Shown piece after piece: positions 1 to 6,981 of a stretch of DNA of 13,331 nt. Position numbers and translations under genes: made by a program. The notes under the pieces were generated by a model. That model was given only the letters and a program-made list of their open reading frames with translations. It searched no databases and had not been told where the DNA came from. Within the stretch, counting starts at the first letter, position 1, and each line of letters starts with the position of its first letter. The stretch comes from CG03 sp034660675. Its GTDB lineage: Bacteria > CG03. The stretch is taken from positions 1 through 13,331 of the forward strand of contig JAYEJT010000084.1 in the NCBI GenBank assembly GCA_034660675.1, given 5' to 3'.

Positions 1-433
1 GAGCCGTGCAGAAAAGGCACCTGTCCAGAGTGAGCCCGAATAATATGCAATTACGGTTTTTGACATTTTTTTTCAGCCATTTTTCAAAACCGTTTGTGTC
101 GGGGTACGGCCATGATGTGGGTTTGATCGTTCCCGCGTTTTTGCGCGTCCACACAGGGGAATTCATTGCCTTAATCCATGTTTTTTTTTTGATGATACCG
201 GGTATTTCGGATTTGAAGCCCATTGTGCCGGGGACGCAGTTCTCGTTTTTGTCGCCGTGGCGCGGATGGCGGTAGTCGGCCATAATTTCCGCCACGCGGA
301 TCTTGTGTTTTATCAAAAACGGGATAAGGGTTTCTTTCGTGAATTTAACCATGGGGCGGTTTTTATAAAAACTTCCCGAAGGTTCCGTGAACTCTTTTTG
401 AAAATCAACACAGACAAAAGAAAACAAATCCAT
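1..433 (-). CDS. Isochorismatase-like cysteine hydrolase, C-terminus cut off by window edge
   Basis: Reading the minus strand from the ATG at 433 gives 144 codons without a stop before the window ends. Seen: an N-terminal VDFQKEF motif (D10, the usual catalytic Asp), CVPGTMG at 66-72, a Lys-containing segment near 84-104, and GLTLDRCLFCTA at 133-144, where C139 sits at the position of the family's nucleophilic cysteine. This order is that of the isochorismatase/nicotinamidase superfamily, in which an Asp-Lys-Cys triad hydrolyses amides or vinyl ethers. The substrate cannot be assigned because most of the C-terminal part is missing. The start lies 6 nt after the rpsI stop, with a purine-rich GAAGAG across the junction, so it is probably co-transcribed with rplM-rpsI. 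A run of ten A residues on the coding strand (T at 181-190) encodes a Lys stretch near residue 82. Family call is good; specific function is unknown. Confidence 0.8.
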   Translation of the reverse strand, partial: MDLFSFVCVDFQKEFTEPSGSFYKNRPMVKFTKETLIPFLIKHKIRVAEIMADYRHPRHGDKNENCVPGTMGFKSEIPGIIKKKTWIKAMNSPVWTRKNAGTIKPTSWPYPDTNGFEKWLKKNVKNRNCILFGLTLDRCLFCTA

Positions 434-439
434 CGCTCT

Positions 440-829
440 TCAGCGTTTGGAGTATTGGAATCTTTTTCTGGCTTTTGGCTGGCCGGGCTTTTTTCTTTCC
501 ACGACCCTGGAATCCCTTGTCAGCAGGCCCTCTTTGCGGAGAACCGTTCTGTAATCTTCCGATATTTTTACAAGAGCTTTTGATATGCCGTGCCTGATTG
601 CCTGCGCCTGCGCGGAAATCCCGCCGCCGGACACATGGGCGTTGCAGTTGTATTTTTTGCGGTTATCTGTGAGTATGAGGGGCCGCAGCACTTCGTGTCG
701 CGCCGCCATTTCTCCCCTGAAATAAAGTTCGAAATCTTTTTTGTTTACGGTTATTTTTCCGTCACCGTCTGAAAGCACTATTTTTGCTATGGCCTCTTTT
801 CTTTTGCCTGAAGTCGCTATTTCAGTCAT
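440..829 (-). CDS. rpsI: 30S ribosomal protein S9
   Basis: A complete 129-residue protein of normal length for bacterial S9. It begins with TSGKRKEAIAKIVL, has the conserved HVSGGGISAQAQAIRHGISKAL segment near residues 65-85, and ends in a basic tail, KARKRFQYSKR. In the family the terminal SKR reaches the ribosomal P site and contacts the tRNA anticodon loop. The start codon overlaps the end of rplM by 8 nt. A G-rich Shine-Dalgarno run (minus-strand GGGGG, 835-839) lies within the rplM 3' end and supports this ATG. The rplM-rpsI order is the standard bacterial arrangement, so the identification is secure. Confidence 0.98.
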   Translation of the reverse strand: MTEIATSGKRKEAIAKIVLSDGDGKITVNKKDFELYFRGEMAARHEVLRPLILTDNRKKYNCNAHVSGGGISAQAQAIRHGISKALVKISEDYRTVLRKEGLLTRDSRVVERKKPGQPKARKRFQYSKR

Positions 830-1226
830 TCTGTCCCCCTGCTATGTTTGCTGCGTGCGGATGTTCCGCTCCGGGATATATTCTCACCCTTCGCAGCGCC
901 GCTTTTCTTAAACGGTTTTTGGGGAGCATGCCCTTGAGCGTTTCCATCATCACTTTGGAAGGGCTTTTTTCAAGAAGTTTTCCAAGGGTGATTTTTTTCC
1001 AATGCCCCGGCTGGGTTGTCGGATGAAAAAAATATTCTTTCTTTTTCGCTTTTCCACCGCTCATTTTGATTTTGGCGGCGTTAATAATAACAACGCCGCA
1101 GTTGCCGAGCTTGTTGGGAAAATAAGGGAGTTGGTCCTTGCCGCGCAGCATTTTTGTTATCTGCACAGCGCACCTTCCCGGCGCTTTCCCTTCGGCATCG
1201 TAAACAAACCATTTAATATTGCTCAT
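822..1226 (-). CDS. rplM: 50S ribosomal protein L13
   Basis: A complete 134-residue protein, slightly shorter than the usual ~142. Conserved L13 features in order are: N-terminal KWFVYDAEGKAPGR (the W-DA-GR pattern), LRGKDQLPYFP, VVIINAAKI, GKAKKKEYFFH, the signature KGMLPKN near residues 98-104, and YPGAEHPH near the C-terminus. Some positions depart from the common form, for example GNCGVVIINA where GD-V-ViNA is typical and a C-terminus ending soon after EHPH. No Shine-Dalgarno sequence precedes the ATG. Instead a near-consensus promoter places its -10 element 9 nt upstream, suggesting a leaderless mRNA. It is the first gene of a minus-strand operon with rpsI and probably the hydrolase. Confidence 0.97.
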   Translation of the reverse strand: MSNIKWFVYDAEGKAPGRCAVQITKMLRGKDQLPYFPNKLGNCGVVIINAAKIKMSGGKAKKKEYFFHPTTQPGHWKKITLGKLLEKSPSKVMMETLKGMLPKNRLRKAALRRVRIYPGAEHPHAANIAGGQND

Positions 1227-1235
1227 AATGACGCC

Positions 1236-1264
1236 ATTGTATTAGAAGGGAATATTTTTGTCAA
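1236..1264 (-). promoter_or_regulatory. Promoter for rplM operon
   Basis: The minus strand carries TTGACA (1259-1264), a 17-nt spacer and TACAAT (1236-1241), a strong sigma70-type match (6/6 and 5/6). Transcription should start about 7 nt beyond the -10, near 1229, only 2-3 nt before the rplM ATG at 1226. Almost no untranslated leader remains and no Shine-Dalgarno site is present. Confidence 0.8.
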
Positions 1265-1298
1265 GGACGAATTTCCTGATGTCAAAATTCTCAGATTT

Positions 1299-1313
1299 AA
1301 AATCAGTGATTTT
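1299..1313. promoter_or_regulatory. Small palindrome between divergent promoters
   Basis: AAAATC-AGT-GATTTT is a perfect 6-bp inverted repeat with a 3-nt centre. It ends 1 nt upstream of the -35 hexamer of the plus-strand promoter and lies upstream of the rplM promoter. The position suits a regulator binding site, but AT-rich palindromes of this size occur by chance and no known factor is recognised. Confidence 0.25.
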
Positions 1314-1314
1314 G

Positions 1315-1344
1315 TTGACATTGGCCTGTCGTATGGTTTACAAT
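1315..1344 (+). promoter_or_regulatory. Promoter for envelope operon
   Basis: TTGACA (1315-1320), an 18-nt spacer and TACAAT (1339-1344). The predicted transcription start near 1351 falls 1-2 nt before the ATG at 1353, with no Shine-Dalgarno site, so the first message is probably leaderless. It diverges from the rplM promoter within the same 126-bp region and uses the same TACAAT hexamer. Confidence 0.75.
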
Positions 1345-1352
1345 ACCCCAGT

Positions 1353-2588
1353 ATGATAAACAAAATCAAAGCTTATTTTATTGTTGCTGTCATGGCTTTT
1401 TCGCTGTGGGCAGATGTTTCAGCCTACACGTTTTCCGGTTATTGTTATGACGAAGCGCAGAATCCTTTATCGGGCGTTGATGTTTACCTTTACTGGGAAG
1501 GCACAACCTATGGTTCAGCTTTCAGCGATGCTAACGGTTATTTTTTTATAGATTGGGAATGGACAGAAGGGAATTGCGATCTTTATGCCGTAAGCGGTTC
1601 TACTCAATTAAATATCGGCGACGGCAACACAACCTGTTATTCGTACAGACCCCTTAATTCTGATCACCACGAACAGCATTTTTATGCGGGTACCGCGCCG
1701 GAGCCGGGGCTTGTGGGGCGCTGGCGTTTTGAAAATAATATGGTTGATTCTTCGGGGCATGGAAATACGGGAGTGCTTTGTGGCGGCGCTTCTTTTGATA
1801 CCCCATACAAGGAGGGTTCATATTCGCTGTATTTCGACGGTATAGATGGTTGTGTGGAAATTGCCGATATTGTTGATTCCTCACTTGATTTAAACGGCCC
1901 ATTTTCAATTGAGTTGTGGGCGGTCATAGGGCCTTATTCATGGACGATGAATTTGGTGAACAAGATGGATAGCGCCTTCGGTATTCAGCTTGAAACTCCC
2001 GGAGTCGTCAGATTCTATACGGCGGACCAGAGCATGGACAGTCCCGAAAATGTTGTCCCGACGGATAATTCATGGGTTCATATAGCAGCTGTGTATGACG
2101 GCACGCGCAGGATAATATATGTGAACGGTTCTGCCGTTGCAACTGAAAATTTTACAACCAATCCCGTCGTCAATGATTTTAATTTGCTGATAGGAAGACA
2201 TTCTGATGCGTTTACAGGGCAGTATTTTAACGGTTATATGGACGATGTGAAAATTTACAATTACGCGAGAACGGCTTCTGACATCGCTTCGGACGCGGGG
2301 ATTTCTTTTTCGGGCGAGGGCGGCAGTTTTGAGATCAGGCGGAATGTTTTTAATCCCCTGACGGATGCCTGCGAGATACGCACGGCTTTGGCCGCGGGAA
2401 GCAGTGCCGAGGTGAAGATATATGATGCCGCGGGGAGAGTTGTAAAGAGTTTTGATACATCGAGCGCTGTTTTCAACTGGCACGGCAGAGACAATGACGG
2501 TGGGATTGTTGCAAACGGTGTTTATTATGTTTACATAAGCGGCGGAGGCATAAAAGACGCGAAGCCTGTGGCGGTGTTCAAAGAATAA
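1353..2588 (+). CDS. Secreted LamG-domain protein with C-terminal FlgD-Ig-like domain
   Basis: A 411-residue exported protein. Residues 1-24 form a signal peptide (basic start, hydrophobic core FIVAVMAFSLWA, cleavage near DVSA). Residues 25-80 resemble a carboxypeptidase-regulatory-like beta-sandwich (FSGYCYDEAQNPLSGVDV, SDANGYF). Residues ~120-312 are a LamG/concanavalin-like domain with the usual phrases VGRWRFEN, DSSGHGNTG, SIELWA, WVHIAAVYDG, IYVNGS and GYMDDVKIYN. Residues ~325-411 are FlgD-Ig-like (VKIYDAAGRVVKSF, WHGRDNDGG, GVYYVYI), a domain often found at the C-terminus of secreted proteins in diderm candidate phyla. The open frame extends upstream to 1002 across rplM, but the signal peptide and promoter place the start at 1353. 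Its ligand is unknown; a cell-surface or extracellular carbohydrate- or protein-binding role is likely. First gene of a five-gene operon. Confidence 0.85.
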   Translation: MINKIKAYFIVAVMAFSLWADVSAYTFSGYCYDEAQNPLSGVDVYLYWEGTTYGSAFSDANGYFFIDWEWTEGNCDLYAVSGSTQLNIGDGNTTCYSYRPLNSDHHEQHFYAGTAPEPGLVGRWRFENNMVDSSGHGNTGVLCGGASFDTPYKEGSYSLYFDGIDGCVEIADIVDSSLDLNGPFSIELWAVIGPYSWTMNLVNKMDSAFGIQLETPGVVRFYTADQSMDSPENVVPTDNSWVHIAAVYDGTRRIIYVNGSAVATENFTTNPVVNDFNLLIGRHSDAFTGQYFNGYMDDVKIYNYARTASDIASDAGISFSGEGGSFEIRRNVFNPLTDACEIRTALAAGSSAEVKIYDAAGRVVKSFDTSSAVFNWHGRDNDGGIVANGVYYVYISGGGIKDAKPVAVFKE

Positions 2589-2590
2589 GA

Positions 2591-4003
2591 ATGAAAAACG
2601 GCAGAACTTTATTTTTCGCGTTTGCGGTTTTTGGTTTTTGGTTTTTTGCTTTTGCGCGCGCAAATGCCGAAACAACGGCTTGCTCCTATATGTATTATAA
2701 TCAGTCGCCGAGGATGATGGGAATGGGCGGTATTGATGATGTTTTTGAGGATTTTGCTTCGGCGAGCGCGAATCCCGCCCTTCTGGCTTTTTCTCCGGGA
2801 GGTAAGCTGTCTCTCGGCGGAGGAAGTGATGCCATGGAGGCTGAGACGAGCCGTATAGACGCCGCTTTCCGTCTGAAAAAGACCGGTTTGGCAATAGGCG
2901 TTTTCACGTATGAACAGAGTTTTGATATTATCAATTACGATGGTTCATCAAACAGCGGTTTTTCTCATAACGGCGATATTGTGTCTTTTTCGGCAGGTTA
3001 TCCTGTGGCGAAAAATCTGTCCGCGGGTTTCGGCATGAGAAATGTGCAGGAACGTTTCTGGGTGGGTGACCCCGACTCTCACGAGGACAGCACTTCTTAC
3101 GCGGACATGGGTTTGTTCTATAAGCGCAACCGTTTCAGGGCGGCAATGCGCTTGAAAAATTTCGGGGAAGCCAAAATATGGGGTGGTGAAGAGCTGCCTT
3201 CTTACAGCGGTTTTTCCGCCGGGTATGCCGGCGATAAATTAAAAGCGGGAATTTCTGTTGGCGGTGATCAGTTGACGGGTATTTTGCGACTTGGGGCGGA
3301 ATACATGGCCAATGACTGGCTTGCTCTGCGTATGGGTGTCGAGAGTTTTGATGATACAGACGGGATGCCTTCTTTCGGTTTCACTGTTTCCTACGGGGCT
3401 TTTGCATTTGATTTTGCCGCTATGAATCAATCTGTTCCCGGCAACAGGGTCGTAACGGCTCTCAGATATAACTGGGGCGGAGAAAAAGCCGGGCGTCCGC
3501 GAGCGGACAAAGAAAAAAAAGCAAAGCCCGGAAAAGCGAAGAAGGCAGAACCCGCGAAAAAAGTTGAGCCGGTGAGTTTGCCTGTTGTTCCTGAAGGCGG
3601 GGCGGTAAATATAGCGGTGACGGATTTTGAGGCGAGAGCGCCTCTTTCGCAGAGCGAGGCGGCTTTCATCTCCGATTTTGTCAGAAGCGATTTTGTGAAG
3701 TCAGGACGTTTTAATGTCATAGAAAAAAATAACATGGACAAGGTGCTGGCGGAACAGGGTTTTCAGCAGACGGGCTGTTCTTCCGCGGAGTGCGCAGTGG
3801 CGATAGGAAAAGTGCTGAATGTGAAGATGATGACGGTTGGTTCCTGCGGCCAGCTCCTCGGAAAATACATAATAACGATGAATATTGTGGATGTTGAAAG
3901 CGCGAAAATTATATTTTCCGATGATGTGTCGGTGGCCGATCCTGACGAACTAAGAGATAAAATAACGGAACTTATAGGGAATTTTTTGAAAACGGCGCAA
4001 TAA
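2591..4003 (+). CDS. PorV/PorQ-like outer-membrane barrel fused to CsgG-like domain
   Basis: A 470-residue protein with a signal peptide (residues 1-26, ending ARANA). Residues ~27-295 resemble PorV/PorQ (UPF0164-type) barrels: the N-terminal MGMGGIDDVFEDFASAS.NPALLAF segment and glycine-rich alternating strands such as FSAGYPVAKNLSAGFGM. Residues ~297-335 are a Lys/Ala/Pro-rich linker. Residues ~338-450 match the CsgG/LpoB-like fold: NIAVTDFEAR, then SDFVRSDFVKSGRFNVIEKNNMDKVL, the GCSSAECAVAIGKVLNVK segment, and a final strand pair. CsgG-family domains occur in outer-membrane secretion pores and periplasmic regulators; the cysteines at 396 and 401 are a common feature of the subgroup with a C-x-x-x-x-C loop. 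The gene starts 2 nt after the preceding stop with only a weak ribosome site, so coupled translation is likely. The function of the fusion is unknown; envelope scaffolding or secretion is inferred. Confidence 0.75.
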   Translation: MKNGRTLFFAFAVFGFWFFAFARANAETTACSYMYYNQSPRMMGMGGIDDVFEDFASASANPALLAFSPGGKLSLGGGSDAMEAETSRIDAAFRLKKTGLAIGVFTYEQSFDIINYDGSSNSGFSHNGDIVSFSAGYPVAKNLSAGFGMRNVQERFWVGDPDSHEDSTSYADMGLFYKRNRFRAAMRLKNFGEAKIWGGEELPSYSGFSAGYAGDKLKAGISVGGDQLTGILRLGAEYMANDWLALRMGVESFDDTDGMPSFGFTVSYGAFAFDFAAMNQSVPGNRVVTALRYNWGGEKAGRPRADKEKKAKPGKAKKAEPAKKVEPVSLPVVPEGGAVNIAVTDFEARAPLSQSEAAFISDFVRSDFVKSGRFNVIEKNNMDKVLAEQGFQQTGCSSAECAVAIGKVLNVKMMTVGSCGQLLGKYIITMNIVDVESAKIIFSDDVSVADPDELRDKITELIGNFLKTAQ

Positions 4004-4005
4004 AA

Positions 4006-5352
4006 GTGTTCGATATTTTTATCAAAAACGGTGTTGTCATAAACAGCAAAGGTGTACAAAAACAAAACATAGGAATACAAAACGGCATAATAGCATATAT
4101 GGGAAAGGCCGTTAAAGAAGCCGATTCGGTCATAGACGCTTCCGGAAAATTTGTTTTCCCGGGTATTATAGATCCCCATGTGCATTTTATGCTGGGGGCA
4201 TATGGAGCCAAAACCTGTGATGATTATTATCACGTTTCACGTATGGCCGCCGCAGGTGGTGTGACATCCTTCATTGATTTTGCCATTCCATCGTCCAGAA
4301 ATGTTTCGCTAAGGGCGCAGGTTTCGCGAAGGGTGAAGCAGGCATCTGTGTCTGCTCTGGATTTTTCCTTTCATCCGCAGATACTGGGCTGGACGGAAAA
4401 GATAAAAAAAGACGCGGAATATCTCATAGGAAGGGGTTTCCCCACTTTTAAAATATTCATGCCGCCCACTGAGGGCTGGGGCGTGACGGATAAGGAAATT
4501 TTCGGAGCGATAAAATACATAACCGCTCGCGGCGGAGCGGTGGGTTTTCATGCGGAGGACGGAAAAATACTGGAGGATAATTTATCCGCGCTTGTCAAAA
4601 CAGGAAGAATTTCTCCGCGTTATTTTGCTTTGTCGGGTTCAGCCGAAGCGGAAGAGAAAGCTGTTTTAAGAGTTGCAGCCATTGCGAAAAAGGCGAAAGG
4701 GAGAATATACATATGTCATGTCTCTTCCGGAACTGGCCTTGCGGCGCTCGTTAAATCCCGCCGAAGCGGGGTTGATATAAAGGCCGAGAGCTGTCCTCAT
4801 TATCTTTTTCTCAATGACAGTGTTTTTAAGAAAAACAACAATTTCCTTTTTTGCTGCAATCCGGTGCTTAAAAAGAGAGCCGACAACAAAGCCTTATTCA
4901 GGGGTTTGAAAAAAGACATAGGCTGGATAGGCACAGATCACTGCGCTTTTTCGCGCATGGATAAGGCCAGTAATAAAAAAGATTTCAGGAAAATTCCCAG
5001 AGGACTGCCGGGGATGGGAATGAGTTTTCCTCTTCTTTTTACTTCATCCGGGAGAGATAAGAAATCGCTGATGACGCTTGCCAGACTAATGGCATCGTCT
5101 CCCGCGAAGAATTTTGGTTTGAATAACAAGGGGGAGCTTTTCCCTGGCCGAGATGCCGATCTATTTTTGACCGATCCGGTCAAAAAACACATCATAAGAA
5201 AAGAGTTACCATATGGCTGGTCTCCATATGAGGGGAGGAAACTCTCGGGTTTTTCCGATATCACGATCCGCAGGGGAGAAATCATATACAAGAAAGGGCG
5301 TCTTTGCGCTAAGCGCTCAAGCGGTAAACTCATTTTCAGAAAACTCATATGA
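4006..5352 (+). CDS. Dihydropyrimidinase/hydantoinase-family amidohydrolase
   Basis: A 448-residue cyclic-amide hydrolase of the amidohydrolase superfamily, close to the usual length for D-hydantoinase/dihydropyrimidinase. It starts at GTG, where FDIFIKNGVV matches the family N-terminus, 2 nt after the previous stop. The binuclear metal site appears complete: DPHVHF (H58, H60), FKIFM (K149, the lysine carboxylated in the family), HAED (H182), CHVSS (H238) and GTDHCAF (D311). ESCPHYLFL and SPAKNFGL are also typical. It should hydrolyse a cyclic amide such as a dihydropyrimidine or hydantoin; allantoinase or dihydroorotase are less likely given the HAED and GTDHCAF forms. No signal peptide, so it is cytoplasmic, which contrasts with the exported proteins on both sides. 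The end overlaps the next gene by 4 nt (ATGA). Exact substrate unproven. Confidence 0.85.
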   Translation: MFDIFIKNGVVINSKGVQKQNIGIQNGIIAYMGKAVKEADSVIDASGKFVFPGIIDPHVHFMLGAYGAKTCDDYYHVSRMAAAGGVTSFIDFAIPSSRNVSLRAQVSRRVKQASVSALDFSFHPQILGWTEKIKKDAEYLIGRGFPTFKIFMPPTEGWGVTDKEIFGAIKYITARGGAVGFHAEDGKILEDNLSALVKTGRISPRYFALSGSAEAEEKAVLRVAAIAKKAKGRIYICHVSSGTGLAALVKSRRSGVDIKAESCPHYLFLNDSVFKKNNNFLFCCNPVLKKRADNKALFRGLKKDIGWIGTDHCAFSRMDKASNKKDFRKIPRGLPGMGMSFPLLFTSSGRDKKSLMTLARLMASSPAKNFGLNNKGELFPGRDADLFLTDPVKKHIIRKELPYGWSPYEGRKLSGFSDITIRRGEIIYKKGRLCAKRSSGKLIFRKLI

Positions 5353-6221
5353 AAAGAATACTTGCGGTTTGTGTTTTATTTGCTGTTTTTGCCGGTGGAA
5401 TTACCGCCGCGGAAAATATTTTTAAAAGCGATACTCTGGAATACGGAAAGGGGAAAATAACCAGAATCATAAGGTCTTCGGGGGATAAACTGGATCTGGG
5501 TTATAACGGCGGCGGTTTCAAATCATTTTCTGTTTCGCTGAGTGATATTGCCATGTGCGGACTGGATAATCTATCAAAACGGAAAAATCACGAAAAACGC
5601 GCCATAGCCGCTCTTATTTATGTTGCGCCCAAAAAAGGCGTTGAGAAATATGTGAGAGAACTGATCAATGACGGGGATTTGTGGGTGAGATGGGATGCTG
5701 TTAGTATACTTTCCGCTGTCGGCGACGGGTCGGATGAAACGATAAGAAGGATGAGGAAACTTTTTAACGATCCCTCTCCGGACATAAAAATGAAAGTGTG
5801 CCAGTTTTACGGTGTCCACGCGTCTTCAACAGAAGCAAAAGCTGTGTATTCTTTTTTGTGGGATGAGCACAGCGGTGTCCGGCGTCAGGCTTTGGAGACG
5901 CTTTCGTCAAGAATGGGGGATGAGGCTGTTGCAAAGATTGCCGAAACGATGTTGAAAGACAAGTCTTTTGATGTGCGCGCACTGTCACTTAAGATCTTAT
6001 TTGAGAAAAAAGCACTGAGCGAAAAGAAAATATGCGAAATACTTTCGGGGGACGTTTCCGTAGAAATGAGACGGGCCGCTGCGGTCATTTTATTAAAGAG
6101 CGGTACGGCAAAATCTATTTCCGCCCTGATAAAGGCCGTCGAGGATAAAGACGACAGGGTGTCGGAAACTTCCAGAAAGGCGCTTGAAAGGATTCGCGGC
6201 AGTTCGGACTTGCCGTTATAG
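5349..6221 (+). CDS. Exported HEAT-repeat protein
   Basis: A 290-residue protein with a clear signal peptide (MKRILAVCVLFAVFAGGITAA, cleavage near 20-21). Residues ~22-75 form a short beta-rich region (DKLDLGYNGGGFKSFSVSL). From ~80 to 283 there are about six helical HEAT-type repeats, recognisable as DLWVRWDAVSILSAVGD, HSGVRRQALETLSSRMGD, SFDVRALSLKIL, VEMRRAAAVILLKSG and DRVSETSRKALERI. Such alpha-solenoids act as protein-binding scaffolds; here it would lie in the periplasm or on the surface. The start overlaps the upstream stop as ATGA, indicating translational coupling. Partner unknown; the adjacent FecR-domain and barrel proteins are reasonable candidates by context only. Confidence 0.8.
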   Translation: MKRILAVCVLFAVFAGGITAAENIFKSDTLEYGKGKITRIIRSSGDKLDLGYNGGGFKSFSVSLSDIAMCGLDNLSKRKNHEKRAIAALIYVAPKKGVEKYVRELINDGDLWVRWDAVSILSAVGDGSDETIRRMRKLFNDPSPDIKMKVCQFYGVHASSTEAKAVYSFLWDEHSGVRRQALETLSSRMGDEAVAKIAETMLKDKSFDVRALSLKILFEKKALSEKKICEILSGDVSVEMRRAAAVILLKSGTAKSISALIKAVEDKDDRVSETSRKALERIRGSSDLPL

Positions 6222-6239
6222 TTTACGGAGGGAGGGAAA
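6211..6239 (+). promoter_or_regulatory. Strong ribosome binding site with shared leader sequence
   Basis: GGAGGGAGGG (6227-6236) lies 3 nt before the ATG at 6240, a very strong Shine-Dalgarno region containing two GGAGG-like registers. The 17 nt just upstream (6211-6227) match the metK leader at 10711-10727 in 16 of 17 positions, although here the segment includes the stop codon of the HEAT-repeat gene. Confidence 0.7.
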
Positions 6240-6980
6240 ATGACCGGTAAATTTATCAGATATTCTGTTGGCGCTGTTTTTGCGGGTTCAGCGCTTTTTC
6301 TTTGCGGTTTGAAAGCTTCCTCACCCGCAGGCACGATATTGAATATAGAGGGAAAGGTGTTTGTCCTGCACGAGGACAAATGGTCTGACGCAGAAAAATT
6401 CTCAGCCGTTTATGAGAAAAATTTTGTGAAAACTTCAAAAGGTTCTTTAGCCGAGATCATGTTTGACGACGAAACGGCGGTGCGTTTTGAAGAAAACACC
6501 GAAGCTGAAATTCTTTTTAATGAAGGCAAACTTGAAATTTCGCTGAAATCAGGCAGGGTGACGTCTTCCGTTGTGCCGGGCGCCGACGCGGCTTTTTTTG
6601 TTTCTTCGCCGTTGGCCATAATAGGAGTGAGAGGAACGGAATTCACCGTAACGCACAGAGGCAAAGGGACAGAGACGGCTGTTTATGAGGGGAAAGTTGA
6701 TTTTTCAAGTAAGGGCAAATCCGCGAAAAAAATAAAAATTTCGGCGGGAAAGCAGAGTTTTGTTTATGAGGGGCACCGTCCGACGGCTCCCATAGGTCTT
6801 GGTCCGGAATATGTGAAATACAGAAAAAAGGTGCTGGGCAAATTTGTAAAAAGAACTGTTAAAAACAGAAAAAACAGAGAAAAAATACTTCTCAAAAGAA
6901 TGGATTTGCGGAAAGCCGAAAAAAAGAAACTTATAAAGGAACTTAAAAAAAGAAACAAGGCAATAAACCGTAAAAAATAA
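6240..6980 (+). CDS. Exported FecR-domain protein with long basic tail
   Basis: A 246-residue protein. Residues 1-29 are an N-terminal export signal (hydrophobic core YSVGAVFAGSALFLCGL). Cys22 is not in a good lipobox, so lipoprotein processing is doubtful. Residues ~30-175 form a FecR domain: ILNIEGKVFV, then the KNFVKTSKGSLAEIMFDDET strand pair and the hallmark IIGVRGTEFTV (127-137), followed by TAVYEGKVDF and SAGKQSFVYEG. In FecR-type proteins this domain is periplasmic and relays or binds envelope signals, but no sigma factor or TonB receptor is adjacent here. Residues ~192-246 are an unusual Lys/Arg-rich helical tail ending NRKK, which could bind acidic glycans, peptidoglycan or nucleic acid (inference). 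Last gene of the plus-strand operon. Confidence 0.82.
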   Translation: MTGKFIRYSVGAVFAGSALFLCGLKASSPAGTILNIEGKVFVLHEDKWSDAEKFSAVYEKNFVKTSKGSLAEIMFDDETAVRFEENTEAEILFNEGKLEISLKSGRVTSSVVPGADAAFFVSSPLAIIGVRGTEFTVTHRGKGTETAVYEGKVDFSSKGKSAKKIKISAGKQSFVYEGHRPTAPIGLGPEYVKYRKKVLGKFVKRTVKNRKNREKILLKRMDLRKAEKKKLIKELKKRNKAINRKK

Positions 6981-6981
6981 C

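Noticed and set aside
1002..1352. Upstream extension of the LamG protein frame
   Set aside because: It overlaps rplM on the opposite strand, lies before the promoter, and would bury a clear signal peptide 117 residues into the protein.
2070..2894. Long minus-strand open frame of 274 codons
   Set aside because: It lies entirely opposite the LamG and PorV-CsgG genes, shows no recognisable domain and has the composition of an antisense shadow.
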